Shown here: positions 49,871 through 59,240 of the stretch, in pieces
Position numbering within the stretch: position 1 is the stretch's first letter
Layout: each line of letters begins with the position of its first letter
Source: JAXGZG01 sp040771825
Lineage (GTDB): Bacteria; Bacillota; Sulfobacillia; Fermentithermobacillales; Fermentithermobacillaceae
Length of the DNA stretch: 64,000 nucleotides
Assembly (NCBI GenBank): GCA_040771825.1
Contig: JAXGZG010000002.1
Coordinates: 62,001-126,000 of the forward strand
Direction of reading: 5' to 3'
The notes under the pieces: generated by a model
What the model was told of the DNA's origin: nothing
Databases searched by the model: none
Seen by the model: only the letters and a program-made list of their open reading frames with translations
Program-made: the position numbers and the translations under genes

Positions 49871-52567
49871 TCACAATCCTATCTCACGGCCACGGACGGC
49901 GGCCTGAGTTCGCGAATTCACATCGAGTTTGCGCAGGATGTGCGCTACGTGGGTCTTGGCGGTCTCCTCACCGATGTAGAGTTCCTCTCCGATCTGGCGA
50001 TTGGTCCGTCCGGCGACAATCAACTTCAAGACTTCGGTTTCCCGCTGTGTCAACCGATCCCACAAGGAGGCCGGGCCCGGAATCGATGGCAGCGAACTTG
50101 GGATCGAAGGTAACGAAATAGGTACTGAGTCAACTGGTCGTCCGAAAATCTGCAGAGCCTGGGCAGCGGCACCTATCCCGTTCCGAGCAGCGAAAGCCAG
50201 CATCGGAAGGACGGCAGGTCCGTCCAGGAGAACGTAACCTGGTGTTCCCTCCTGCTCCCATTCGCCGAGTACTCGCTGAGCAAGCTCCAGTGCTGCGTCA
50301 TGATTGTTTTGCTCGAACAGATACATCGCCTGCAGCAACCGTGCGCTTCCACCTGCCCGAGCGACGGGAAGCCGGACCTCTAGCGCCGCAGCGCGTCCAA
50401 GTGCATCGGCGGCGTCAACTGGCCTTTTCTCGGCCATGGCGATCAGACCCGCCATGTGGAGAGCCAGGTATTGAGTTAGAGGACCATCGTCTCGCATGTC
50501 AGTCAGGCGCGTCTGCAGCGCGCGCGCTGCCGACAGACTCCCCAGCAAAGCGCGGGAGCGTCCGGCGGCGTGCAGGTAGAAGTCCCTCTTTCCGAGTGCG
50601 GCATGCTTGAGTCGCTGCTCGAGCACATCAGTGGCACGGGCAGCCGCCTCATGTTCCCCGCGGGCGAGGGACAACACAGCCAGTTGGGCGGAAATATCCG
50701 CTCCAATGAAAGGGTAACCGCCGAGATGTTGCCTGAGTGCATCGGCCGCCTCCGCCTGCGCCAAAGCCTCATTGGCTAGTCCGCGCCAGAGTAGGGGCCA
50801 GGTTCCCAACTCGTCAGCGCCGAGGTGCCAGGCGGTACGGGGCACCGCGCGCTTCGCGGCCTCTGCGCAGTAGCCCTCCGTGACCGTGAGGCAGCCGGGA
50901 ACAGCCGCAAGAGGCGCGCTCATGTAGGTCATGCCTATGAAGTCAGCGCGCTGGTCGTCCGCCGTGCGTGGGATTGTCAGCGCCTCGGCAATGTCGCTGC
51001 GACAAGAGTCCCAGTCACACTGGGCAAGACGGAGCCAGGCTCGTCCGAGACGGAACGCCATCTGCCCGATGGGCTCGAGCGGCAACTGCTTGGCTCGTTC
51101 GATCAATGCAGCTGCTGCAGCGCGGTCGTTGTTCTGGTACGATATGGTAATCAGCGATGCCACCGCATCCCCCTCTCCCCCACGGTCGCCGATGGCAAGG
51201 GAAGTATCGTGCGCCTCATTCAGTAGAGTGTTCGCTGCCGCATAGTCGCCGCTGTGGATTTCGGCGCGAGCAACCAGCACCTTGAGCCTGGGATTGGCTT
51301 TCTGAGCTTCAGGCGGTAGCATAGCATACCAACTACGGACTGTACCGAACATGCCGCGAGCGAGCAACTCCCCGCCCGACAACGCCATCCGTTGGACCGC
51401 CTTATCCCAGTCACCTGCCAGGAGGTAGTGGGCGATGGCTCGCCCGGGCGTAGCCTGCACTGGCGCGGCACGGCGATGTAGCTCGGGGATTTCGCTTGAC
51501 ATTTCTCGCTCCAACTGGCTGGCAAGCAATCGGGCGAACAAGGCGTGATGGCGATAGACCGGCTCGCCTCCCACCCCTGTTGCCAACGAGGCAACGGTCA
51601 GGTTCTGTCGATACAGGCTGTCCAGCACCCGGGCCGCATCTTCGCGCCCAGTCAAGGCGGCGCAAGACGAGGGCGTCATTTCGCTGAGAATTGACGTCCG
51701 AAGAAGAAATCGTCGCAGGTCAGGAGGAAGATCTCGAAGCACCTCCTCGGCCATAAAATCGAACGCGTAACGTTCGCTCTGATTCAGGGCCGCCATGAAT
51801 TGAGTGCGGTCGGCCTGCGATCCCATGCGGGCAAGCGGACCTGCCAAGAGACAAAGACCGGCAGGCCACCCCTCAGTGCGTTCCTGAATGGCGGCTACCT
51901 CGGCCTCTGACAGATCGAGGCCCAAAGACTTGTTCAGCAACTCTTGGGCTTCACCCTCGCTAAAACCCAGATCGGGCCGTCGCAACTCAAATAGCTGCCG
52001 CCGGGCGGCAAGTCTAGCCAAGCGCAGGGGCGGGTCATGTCGGGTGCCCACAGCTAGGTGCAGTTGCGGCGGATGATGACCGAGAAGGTACTCGAGCACA
52101 ACGTACACCGCCGGCTCAGTCACAAAATGCAGATCATCGAGGACCAAAATGAAGGGCTCAGGGATTAGCCTTAGCACGTCATTGATCAACGCGCCCATGG
52201 CGCGCTTGAGGACGGCCGAGTCGGCACCGCCGCCCATTAACATAGGCGCTACGGATCGCCCGCAATCCGGGTGCAGATCCTGCAGCGCGGCCACAAGCAA
52301 GCTGAGGAACCGGACCGGGTCGTTATCTTCCGAATCCAACGTTGCCCAAGCCAGTAGGTGCTCCGGCACTAAGCGAGGCAAAAATGCCAACATTGTTGTC
52401 TTGCCGTACCCCGCCGGTGCCGACAAAAGGGTCAATGGCAGAGTTCGGACCGATTCTGCCAGAGCCTTCTCCAGTTTAGGGCGCCTGATGATGTCGTCAC
52501 GGATGACCGGCGGGCGAAGCTTCGTGGCGACCAGCCAATTGGAATCTCCGATGGTCTCTGATGGCAA
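49871..52567 (-). CDS. MalT-type LuxR-family transcriptional regulator
   Basis: 898 residues in the LAL/MalT layout: an N-terminal STAND ATPase (Walker A SAPAGYGKTTML near residue 50, Walker B FILVLDDLHFV near 140), a large TPR-rich middle (~370-820), and a C-terminal LuxR helix-turn-helix (LTQRETEVLKLIVAGRTNRQIGEELYI near 835, THVAHILRKLDV). Such proteins are activated by a small ligand plus ATP. It has no obvious target next to it; the 78-bp duplication and small membrane genes downstream are candidates. ATG at 52567. Confidence 0.93.
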   Translation of the reverse strand: MPSETIGDSNWLVATKLRPPVIRDDIIRRPKLEKALAESVRTLPLTLLSAPAGYGKTTMLAFLPRLVPEHLLAWATLDSEDNDPVRFLSLLVAALQDLHPDCGRSVAPMLMGGGADSAVLKRAMGALINDVLRLIPEPFILVLDDLHFVTEPAVYVVLEYLLGHHPPQLHLAVGTRHDPPLRLARLAARRQLFELRRPDLGFSEGEAQELLNKSLGLDLSEAEVAAIQERTEGWPAGLCLLAGPLARMGSQADRTQFMAALNQSERYAFDFMAEEVLRDLPPDLRRFLLRTSILSEMTPSSCAALTGREDAARVLDSLYRQNLTVASLATGVGGEPVYRHHALFARLLASQLEREMSSEIPELHRRAAPVQATPGRAIAHYLLAGDWDKAVQRMALSGGELLARGMFGTVRSWYAMLPPEAQKANPRLKVLVARAEIHSGDYAAANTLLNEAHDTSLAIGDRGGEGDAVASLITISYQNNDRAAAAALIERAKQLPLEPIGQMAFRLGRAWLRLAQCDWDSCRSDIAEALTIPRTADDQRADFIGMTYMSAPLAAVPGCLTVTEGYCAEAAKRAVPRTAWHLGADELGTWPLLWRGLANEALAQAEAADALRQHLGGYPFIGADISAQLAVLSLARGEHEAAARATDVLEQRLKHAALGKRDFYLHAAGRSRALLGSLSAARALQTRLTDMRDDGPLTQYLALHMAGLIAMAEKRPVDAADALGRAAALEVRLPVARAGGSARLLQAMYLFEQNNHDAALELAQRVLGEWEQEGTPGYVLLDGPAVLPMLAFAARNGIGAAAQALQIFGRPVDSVPISLPSIPSSLPSIPGPASLWDRLTQRETEVLKLIVAGRTNRQIGEELYIGEETAKTHVAHILRKLDVNSRTQAAVRGREIGL

Positions 52568-52683
52568 CTACAGCCCCCCATTGACCGCGCACCTTCTACG
52601 AACGCGATCGCATCTCGGCTTCTCCATTCCGACACGTCATTCCTGCCACGTGCCAGCTTGCACCTCCCTTTGCCTAAAAGGTT

Positions 52684-52713
52684 ACTGGCCCCCCTGCATC
52701 CAGGGGGGCCAGT
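52684..52713 (-). terminator. strong hairpin after glmS
   Basis: Perfect 13-bp stem ACTGGCCCCCCTG / CAGGGGGGCCAGT with a 4-base loop CATC. On the minus strand it is followed by AACCTTTTAGG. It lies 55 bases beyond the glmS stop and ends the transcript before the LuxR gene's promoter region. Confidence 0.85.
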
Positions 52714-52767
52714 GTACATCTCTATCTCCCTTTGAAAGCTCTCACCGGGGCCGTCCGCCCCGCCTCC

Positions 52768-54600
52768 CTACTCCACCGTCACGCTCTTGGCCAAGTTCCG
52801 CGGCTTATCGACGTCGTTCCCGCGAGACAAGGCAGCGAAATACGAGAGCAACTGCAGCGCGATCACAGAGATAGCGGGCGACACCAGAGGGTTGGTGGCA
52901 GGCACCGCCACTCGCACATCATCTCCGTCTAGCGCCATCTTGTTCAGACATTCCTCTGTGCCCACGGCGATAATCCATCCGCCCCTGGCCTTAACCTCCA
53001 TCACGTTAGAAGCGGTCTTGGGAGCCAGCGCAGGGTCTGTAGCTAGGACAACCACCGGCACGCTCGGCTGAACCAGGGCAAGGGGTCCATGCTTCAGCTC
53101 GCCTGCAGCATATGCCTCAGAGTGGATATAGGAAGTCTCCTTGAGCTTCAGTTGGCCTTCCATAGCAACCGCGTAGTCCAAACCGCGCCCCAAGAAGAAC
53201 ACATGGTCGGCAGAGACCAACTTGCCCGCCAATTCCCGCATCGCATCAGCAGTACCCAACGCCTCCTCAGCCCTCTTGGGAAGCATCTGCAGTTCCTCCA
53301 CAAAACCCTTGACCTCCGCAGGCGACATGGTCCCTCTGATCTCCGCTAGCCTCGCCGCAAGCAGCGCAAACGACAGGACCTGTGTCGTGTATGCCTTGGT
53401 GGACGCTACCGCGATCTCGGGACCGCCCCTCTGGTTGATAACATCGTCGGCCTCGCCTGCCAAGGTGCTAAGAGGCGAATTGAGGATAGCCATAAGGCGA
53501 GCGCCCAACCTTCGGGCCTCACGTTCCGCGGCCAGAGTATCGGCGGTCTCTCCCGATTGACTAACAGCGATACACAGCGTCCCTTCAGGGACGATCGGGC
53601 TTCCGTATCGAAACTCTGACGCTAAAGCCGCCTCAGTAGGTATCCCCGCCAGACGCTCGATCAGAGCCTTGCCTACAAGCCCCGCGTGGTATGCAGTCCC
53701 ACAAGCCACAATGAAGACTTTCCGCAGCGACTTGACGTCCTCATGGCTAAGCCCAAGTTCGTCCCCATCTAGAACCACTCTGTCTCCTCGTATCCGCCCC
53801 GAGAGAAGCCTGGAAAACGCCTCAGGCTGCTCGTGGATTTCCTTGAGCATGAAATGGTCAAAACCGCCCTTTTCGGCTTCTTCCGCTTTCACATCCACCA
53901 GCACCGGGTCACGGACGAGCCTTCGCCCAGCGTCATCGTAGACGGAGATTCCGGTCTTCTCGACAGTCGCGTATTCCCCGTCGTTAAGCGCCACGATTCT
54001 CCTTGTATACGGCAAAAGCGCCGGAATATCCGAGGAGATGAAACTCTCGTTTTCACCTGCGCCAAGCACCAAGGGGTTTTTGGCGCGGTACACCACTATC
54101 CGTCCGGGCTCATCGGCGTGCATGACAACCAGAGCCATGGACCCTTCCAGCACCGGCACAGACTTCAGAACCGCCTGCAGAAGGTCCCCATCGTAGTTCT
54201 CCTCAATAATGTGGGCAGCCACCTCACTGTCGGTCTCGGACTTGAAACGATGACCTTTTGCCGACAAGGCTTCTCTGAGTTCCCTGTGGTTCTCGATTAT
54301 CCCGTTGTGGACCAAGACTATCTTGCCCGTGCAATCAGAGTGGGGGTGAGCATTGACGTCGCTTGGCACACCGTGAGTAGCCCAGCGGCTGTGCCCGATT
54401 CCCATAGTAGCCCGGGGCAACCGGTCCAACCTCACAGCCACATCCGCAATCCTTCCTTTGCCCTTAACAGTGGTAATGCCAACTTCGTTGAGGACCGAAA
54501 TGCCCACCGAATCATATCCTCTGTATTCCAGTCGCAAAAGCGAATCCCTGAGCACCTGGGCCGCCTGCCTATCTCCTACGTAACCAACGATTCCGCACAT
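52768..54600 (-). CDS. glmS: glutamine-fructose-6-phosphate aminotransferase (isomerizing)
   Basis: Makes glucosamine 6-phosphate, the first step to UDP-GlcNAc. The start must be the ATG at 54600 so that the catalytic cysteine is residue 2 (MCGIVGYVG). N-terminal glutaminase (HSRWATHGVPSD, HNGIIENHREL) spans ~1-230; two SIS sugar-isomerase domains follow (ACGTAYHAGL, VSQSGETADTL, LGRGLDYAVAMEGQLKLKE), ending with the invariant DKPRNLAKSVTVE. 610 residues. It is separated from glmM by a 400-base leader; a glmS ribozyme is not evident there. Confidence 0.96.
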   Translation of the reverse strand: MCGIVGYVGDRQAAQVLRDSLLRLEYRGYDSVGISVLNEVGITTVKGKGRIADVAVRLDRLPRATMGIGHSRWATHGVPSDVNAHPHSDCTGKIVLVHNGIIENHRELREALSAKGHRFKSETDSEVAAHIIEENYDGDLLQAVLKSVPVLEGSMALVVMHADEPGRIVVYRAKNPLVLGAGENESFISSDIPALLPYTRRIVALNDGEYATVEKTGISVYDDAGRRLVRDPVLVDVKAEEAEKGGFDHFMLKEIHEQPEAFSRLLSGRIRGDRVVLDGDELGLSHEDVKSLRKVFIVACGTAYHAGLVGKALIERLAGIPTEAALASEFRYGSPIVPEGTLCIAVSQSGETADTLAAEREARRLGARLMAILNSPLSTLAGEADDVINQRGGPEIAVASTKAYTTQVLSFALLAARLAEIRGTMSPAEVKGFVEELQMLPKRAEEALGTADAMRELAGKLVSADHVFFLGRGLDYAVAMEGQLKLKETSYIHSEAYAAGELKHGPLALVQPSVPVVVLATDPALAPKTASNVMEVKARGGWIIAVGTEECLNKMALDGDDVRVAVPATNPLVSPAISVIALQLLSYFAALSRGNDVDKPRNLAKSVTVE

Positions 54601-55001
54601 TATGGCTTCACTCCTGACTGTATTCACTAAGATTCGACACTAAAGGATTCCGTACTAAAGGATGCGGCACGGTAAGATTCGGTTCTGAGGACCTGCACGC
54701 AGGAAAAGCGCCCAACCTAAAGTGAAAAGAGCATAAAGTCAATAATGTGACCCTTTGGGAATTGCAGACAAACACAAGCGGGAATCACCTGGACCATATT
54801 GTTTTCCGGTCACCCGGAGTCTTTGATGGCCTTTATCGGTCGTGATCAACCGTGGGGCATCCGCCGAATACTTCGATAAACCCCATCCTCGTCAACTTCC
54901 GTCCTTAACTTTGATAAAGAGGAAGTCCCGGCGCTTTCCTAACGAATACCTTGAAAGGTCCCCGCTCTTGCTCTTGCCCTTATCGCTGTGCGGCCCTCAA
55001 G
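54601..55001 (-). promoter_or_regulatory. glmS leader with 15-bp tandem repeats and possible promoter
   Basis: The 401 bases between glmM and glmS contain, at 54625-54682, about four degenerate copies of a 13-15-bp unit with core CACTAAAGGATTCGG (units 54638, 54653 and 54668 are exactly 15 bp). On the minus strand TTGACT (54742-54737) and TAGGTT (54719-54714) with a 17-bp spacer are a weak promoter candidate, placing the repeats in the 5' UTR. Nothing gene-like is seen in 54750-55001. Confidence 0.45.
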
Positions 55002-56360
55002 TTACCGCCCTCTATTTCGCCTCTCTATCACCTCCCTCAAGTATCCTATGCACCATGGTACCAGAGTTTCATCCTCGGATTCTACCATTATGCGGACAAG
55101 TGGCTCTGTACCCGAGGCTCTCACCAGAACCCGGCCCCGATCTCCCAGATGAGCCTCGGCTTTGGCGATAGCGTCTGCCACAGCCTCATCAGACACCAGA
55201 CCCTTGGGGTTGTCTGCCCTTACGTTGACCAGCACCTGAGGCAGATCAACTATTGCGCTCCGGAGGTCTGACATGGAACAACCCGAACCTGCCAGTACTT
55301 GTGCTACCAAGAGAGACGTAAGTATCCCGTCTCCGGTTTCAAGAACATCCCGGAAAATAAGGTGGCCCGATTGCTCGCCGCCCAAACTGAACCCACACTG
55401 GCGCATCTTCTCCAAAACAGACCTGTCCCCAACTTGGGTCCGGACCAGTTTGAGGCCCCGTTCTTTGAGAAACGCTTCGAGCCCGAAATTGGACATAACC
55501 GTCCCCACAACCGCGTTTCCCTTGAGAGCGCCCCGAGATGCCATGTCCTCGGCAAGAACGCCCATCATGTGATCGCCGTTCATCTCGCGGCCGTCCTCGT
55601 CCACGGCCATGCAACGATCTCCGTCTCCATCATAGGCAAACCCGGCCTGTGCTTCACCGCCGGTCACCGCTTGAGATAGAGGTGCCAGGTGAGTGGAGCC
55701 GCACTGGCGGTTGATATTGTCTCCGTCGGGGTTGCAGTTCTTGACCTGAACCTTCGCTCCAACCTCGCGCCAGACCCTTTCTGCTATGTGGGAGGTCGAA
55801 CCGTTAGCGGCATCCACAATCACAGACAACCCCGCAAGCGACTTGCCGGGTACCGAAACGAGGAAATCCACGTAGCGGTCAACCAAGCCCTCACCCGGAA
55901 TCACCCGTCCGATCCTCATGCCCGTGGGGAAGTCCCTGGCGGAAGATGGACTGATGCGTTCGTTGGCATGATCATCAAGAATGAAGGCCGACAGCGCCTC
56001 CTCGACTTCATCGGCCACTTTCGTGCCATCGGGGCCAAAGACTTTCAGCCCGTTGTACTCGGCAGGATTGTGAGAGGCCGAAATCATGACTCCGCCGCCG
56101 AGTCCCGCATGACTTATGGAGTAAGATAGTCCCGGGGTTGTGATGATGCCAAGCCTGACCACGTTTCGCCCGGTGGACGTGATGCCTGCCACAAGAGCCG
56201 CCTCAAGCATATCCCCGGAAGCTCTAGTGTCTTTGCCCACCGCTAGGTCCGTAGACGGGCTCATCATCAAACCCATGGATCTTCCCAAGCGATATGCCAC
56301 AGTGCAGGTGAGATCGGCATTAGCGACTCCCCGTATACCGTCTGTGCCAAAAAGGTTCAT
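55002..56360 (-). CDS. glmM: phosphoglucosamine mutase
   Basis: Converts glucosamine 6-phosphate to glucosamine 1-phosphate. 452 residues: opening LFGTDGIRGVAN, phosphoserine loop MISASHNPAEYNG (Ser96), metal loop AYDGDGDRCMAVD, and sugar loop GGEQSGHLIF. The C-terminal phosphate-binding ASGTEPLVRIMVE is intact. ATG at 56360 after GGGGGACTC. Cotranscribed with cdaA and cdaR, as in most Firmicutes, where GlmM modulates CdaA. Confidence 0.96.
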   Translation of the reverse strand: MNLFGTDGIRGVANADLTCTVAYRLGRSMGLMMSPSTDLAVGKDTRASGDMLEAALVAGITSTGRNVVRLGIITTPGLSYSISHAGLGGGVMISASHNPAEYNGLKVFGPDGTKVADEVEEALSAFILDDHANERISPSSARDFPTGMRIGRVIPGEGLVDRYVDFLVSVPGKSLAGLSVIVDAANGSTSHIAERVWREVGAKVQVKNCNPDGDNINRQCGSTHLAPLSQAVTGGEAQAGFAYDGDGDRCMAVDEDGREMNGDHMMGVLAEDMASRGALKGNAVVGTVMSNFGLEAFLKERGLKLVRTQVGDRSVLEKMRQCGFSLGGEQSGHLIFRDVLETGDGILTSLLVAQVLAGSGCSMSDLRSAIVDLPQVLVNVRADNPKGLVSDEAVADAIAKAEAHLGDRGRVLVRASGTEPLVRIMVESEDETLVPWCIGYLREVIERRNRGR

Positions 56361-56377
56361 CTCGAGTCCCCCGAATC

Positions 56378-57589
56378 CTATCTCTTGGTAAATGTCACCG
56401 TAACAGAGCCCGGGGTGATCTCGTCTAGCCCGACGCTCCTACTAATGCCGGCCGCAAAAATAACCGCCACAGGCAACTGGTGAGAGCCTTCATCCTTGCC
56501 TTCGGCGTCAACATACGCCTGGATATCAGTCTCGCCTATACCTTCCACAATGTCCCTTCGCCCCTTCACGTTAACAGTGACTTCCCGGGGCTCAACGTCC
56601 CATTTGTATCCAGGAGGAGCGTTATGGGGTATGACCAGGCGCTTAAATGACCTCGACACCACATCCTCCACGATCTTCACATACACGCTCACTTGGGTTG
56701 TCTGGATATGAGCGAGCCCCGAAGGCACATCCAGATCCACCGTCACGGCGAAGGAAGCATCTCTGCCTGAAACGTTTACCGCACTGGTGGCAATGGAATT
56801 TACAGCGGCTATCACTTCGGCTTCAGCTCGGATCTGAACGATGTCCGGCGTAGTGCTGACGCTGTCCACCCGATAGCCGATCCTAGGCACCCCTACGGTG
56901 CGAGGCGCAACCGCCACTTTCTTGGCCGGAGGTCTCGGAACAAGGGGCACAGTAACGTCGCAAGTGGCAGGGTCCACGGTCACCTCCAAGACGTCATTAC
57001 CCACTGCGTCTCTGGCAGAAAGGTGCACCGTGGCATTGACTTCTGAAGTGGCTCCTCCCACATCGATCTCTCCCACAACGTACAACACCCTATCGATACG
57101 CTTTCCAGGTCCGCTCACTTTGGCCGACGCTACCTCGGCTTGAGGCTTCCCTGCGTCAAACTCCTCGTTAGGCTCGCCGCGCGTCTCTAAACTAATGGAT
57201 ACTTCTTTAGACCGAAGGCTGTCCAGTTCTACCGTGGCAGTCTTGGGATTGACGTCAAGTACTCGAACCCCGCCGACCGGAGGGTCGAAGGTAACGGGGA
57301 CCTGGACAAGAGACCCTACTGGCACCCCCGAAAGGTCGGGCTCTATCTTAATCTGCTGGGCGTCCAGCCGAGCCAGAGTGCTGGCCCTACCCTGGAGCGT
57401 CACTGCGACTTTGGGCGGGCTTGCGCTTACTATCACCTTGTCTGAGGGCTGGTTCATAACCAGATCGAAGTTGACTATTCTCGTCTCAATGGGGTTCTTA
57501 TCGCCGGCGACCTGAAACCACATTAGGACCGCGAGGATCACGGCCGCCCATTTGGCTATAGCGTCTTTGGAGAGAACTCTATCTATCAT
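56378..57589 (-). CDS. cdaR: CdaA regulatory protein (YbbR domains)
   Basis: Membrane-anchored regulator of the diadenylate cyclase. One N-terminal TM helix (IAKWAAVILAVLMWFQVAG) followed by four YbbR-like extracytoplasmic repeats (NFDLVMNQPSDKVIVSASPPKVAVTLQG and similar, ~90 residues each). 403 residues. Its ATG overlaps the cdaA stop and glmM follows after 17 bases. Confidence 0.92.
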   Translation of the reverse strand: MIDRVLSKDAIAKWAAVILAVLMWFQVAGDKNPIETRIVNFDLVMNQPSDKVIVSASPPKVAVTLQGRASTLARLDAQQIKIEPDLSGVPVGSLVQVPVTFDPPVGGVRVLDVNPKTATVELDSLRSKEVSISLETRGEPNEEFDAGKPQAEVASAKVSGPGKRIDRVLYVVGEIDVGGATSEVNATVHLSARDAVGNDVLEVTVDPATCDVTVPLVPRPPAKKVAVAPRTVGVPRIGYRVDSVSTTPDIVQIRAEAEVIAAVNSIATSAVNVSGRDASFAVTVDLDVPSGLAHIQTTQVSVYVKIVEDVVSRSFKRLVIPHNAPPGYKWDVEPREVTVNVKGRRDIVEGIGETDIQAYVDAEGKDEGSHQLPVAVIFAAGISRSVGLDEITPGSVTVTFTKR

Positions 57590-58407
57590 CAGGAAGACCC
57601 CCGGCTCAAGAGGTTGTAAGGCAGGCTCAGGTGTGCGTCTAGAACTTCAGTTAGTTTTTCCTTTAGGGTAGTTCTGTCAAGCCCCCTAAAAAGGCGTCCG
57701 CCCACCGCCAGGGAAACAGTCCCTGTCTCCTCCGATACGACTACCGATACAGCGTCGGAGATCTGCGTGATGCCCAAAGCTGCTCTATGTCTGGAGCCCA
57801 GTTCAACCGCCACAGCCTCTTCGGTTGGCGGAAGGAAACACGCCGCAGCGACTATCCTGTCACCCCTAATCACCACCGCGCCATCGTGGAGCGGTGTGTT
57901 TTTGACGAATATGTTCTGCAGTATTTCCGAACTCACCAAAGCGTCTACAGGTATAGCGTCATCGGTGTATTCCCGCAGACCTGCCTCTCTGGTAATCACT
58001 ATCAATGCTCCCGTGTGTTCAGAGGACATGGCCGAGACCGCTTTCACGACCTCACCAACCACAGCTTCTGAAGTCTGACCCCCACCGCCTATTACCGAAC
58101 GGGTGAAAAGACTTCCCCTGCCCAATTGCTCCAGCGCCCGTCGAATCTCGGTGTAGAACACAATGGGCAATGCCACAACCAACATGGTCCTAACTTGCAC
58201 CAAAAGGAAGTTGATGGTGTAAAGGTGCAGCCAATCGGTGACCGACACCAAGACGAGCAGCACAGCAATTCCCTTGAGAAGCTGCACCGCCCGGGTACCT
58301 CGTATGAGAACAAACATGCGGTAGAAAAGGTATGCCACAATGGCTATGTCCACGATAGCCAAAAGAACATCCTTCCAGCCCGTCAAATACCATAAATCTT
58401 TGAGCAA
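57589..58407 (-). CDS. cdaA: diadenylate cyclase CdaA
   Basis: Makes c-di-AMP. Three N-terminal TM helices (residues ~12-85) and the DAC domain (~95-255) with PLHDGAVVI (Asp175) and ELGSRHRAALGI (206-208), the ATP/metal-binding DGA and RHR motifs. 272 residues, usual length. Start is TTG at 58407 with GGGAGA upstream. First gene of cdaA-cdaR-glmM; the 220 bases to the divergent gene at 58628 contain no recognised element. Confidence 0.95.
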   Translation of the reverse strand: MLKDLWYLTGWKDVLLAIVDIAIVAYLFYRMFVLIRGTRAVQLLKGIAVLLVLVSVTDWLHLYTINFLLVQVRTMLVVALPIVFYTEIRRALEQLGRGSLFTRSVIGGGGQTSEAVVGEVVKAVSAMSSEHTGALIVITREAGLREYTDDAIPVDALVSSEILQNIFVKNTPLHDGAVVIRGDRIVAAACFLPPTEEAVAVELGSRHRAALGITQISDAVSVVVSEETGTVSLAVGGRLFRGLDRTTLKEKLTEVLDAHLSLPYNLLSRGSS

Positions 58408-58627
58408 GTCTCCCAGTACGCCCCCCCATACATCTATAGAATACCATTCGCTCAGTTATATCAGAAACCTTCATTGGGAAAATGGTACCTCATGGGCTGG
58501 GAGTACCACTGCGAGCATCGGATCCAGAGTCTCATCCAACCATGCAGCCCCCGAGTATTTCCATTACAATAGATGCCAGGAAGGAAGACCCTGAAGGCGT
58601 TTCATACTACACACCGGAGGGATCAGG

Positions 58628-59185
58628 ATGGCAGTGTACTTCGACAATAAGGGCAGAGCCAACACCCAAGAAACAGCGCGCCTTGCCCTAAAAAGGGCCG
58701 AAGAACTCGGCATTGAGCACATAGTGGTAGCCTCGAATACCGGCTTTTCGGTGCAGCCGTTTATTGGAAAGGGCCCCAAGATCGTGTGCGTCACTCATCA
58801 CGTGGGCTTCAGAGAGCCGGGGCACGACGAAATGGGGGAAGCAACCAGGCAGGAGTTGAAGGAACAAGGAGTAGACATACTCACCACCACTCACCTCCTT
58901 GGCAACGTTGAGAGAGCCATCACTAGCCAGCAAGGCGGCCTGTACCCCGGAGGGATAATATCTCAAACCCTCCGCATGTTCTCCCAGGGTGTCAAGGTGG
59001 CGGTAGAAATAGCCGTCATGGCCCTGGATGCTGGGCTCATACCTTTCGGTAAACCCATAATCGCTGTTGGAGGATCTGGGGGAGGGGCCGACACCGCCGT
59101 GGTGATCGAGCCGTCACACGCCAAGACTTTCTTCGACGGTGAAGTGCTGGAACTAATCTGCAAACCCAGGAGTCCGAAAGGGTAG
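58628..59185 (+). CDS. stand-alone pyruvate kinase C-terminal-domain protein
   Basis: 185 residues that match the C-terminal regulatory domain of pyruvate kinase (RANTQETARLALKRAEELGIEHIVVASNTGFSV, ICVTHHVGF-like, GVDILTTTHLLG, PIIAVGGSGGGADTAVV) without the catalytic barrel. Such free domains are found in Firmicutes and archaea; role unknown, perhaps sensing or a phosphatase-like activity. ATG at 58628 with GGAGGGATCAGG upstream. It lies 55 bases before the glucose-6-phosphate isomerase gene. Confidence 0.82.
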   Translation: MAVYFDNKGRANTQETARLALKRAEELGIEHIVVASNTGFSVQPFIGKGPKIVCVTHHVGFREPGHDEMGEATRQELKEQGVDILTTTHLLGNVERAITSQQGGLYPGGIISQTLRMFSQGVKVAVEIAVMALDAGLIPFGKPIIAVGGSGGGADTAVVIEPSHAKTFFDGEVLELICKPRSPKG

Positions 59186-59240
59186 ATTACTCCAAAGCAA
59201 GGGATAGTACCGCCAAGGGATACCCCATTGTGGAGGCAAG

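Noticed and set aside
52149..52874. 241-codon plus-strand frame opposite the LuxR gene and glmS
   Set aside because: Serine/arginine-rich, no SD, antisense to two strong genes.
54601..54840. glmS ribozyme upstream of glmS
   Set aside because: The leader contains GGGCGC but not the ribozyme core order that I know; a covariance-model search would be decisive.
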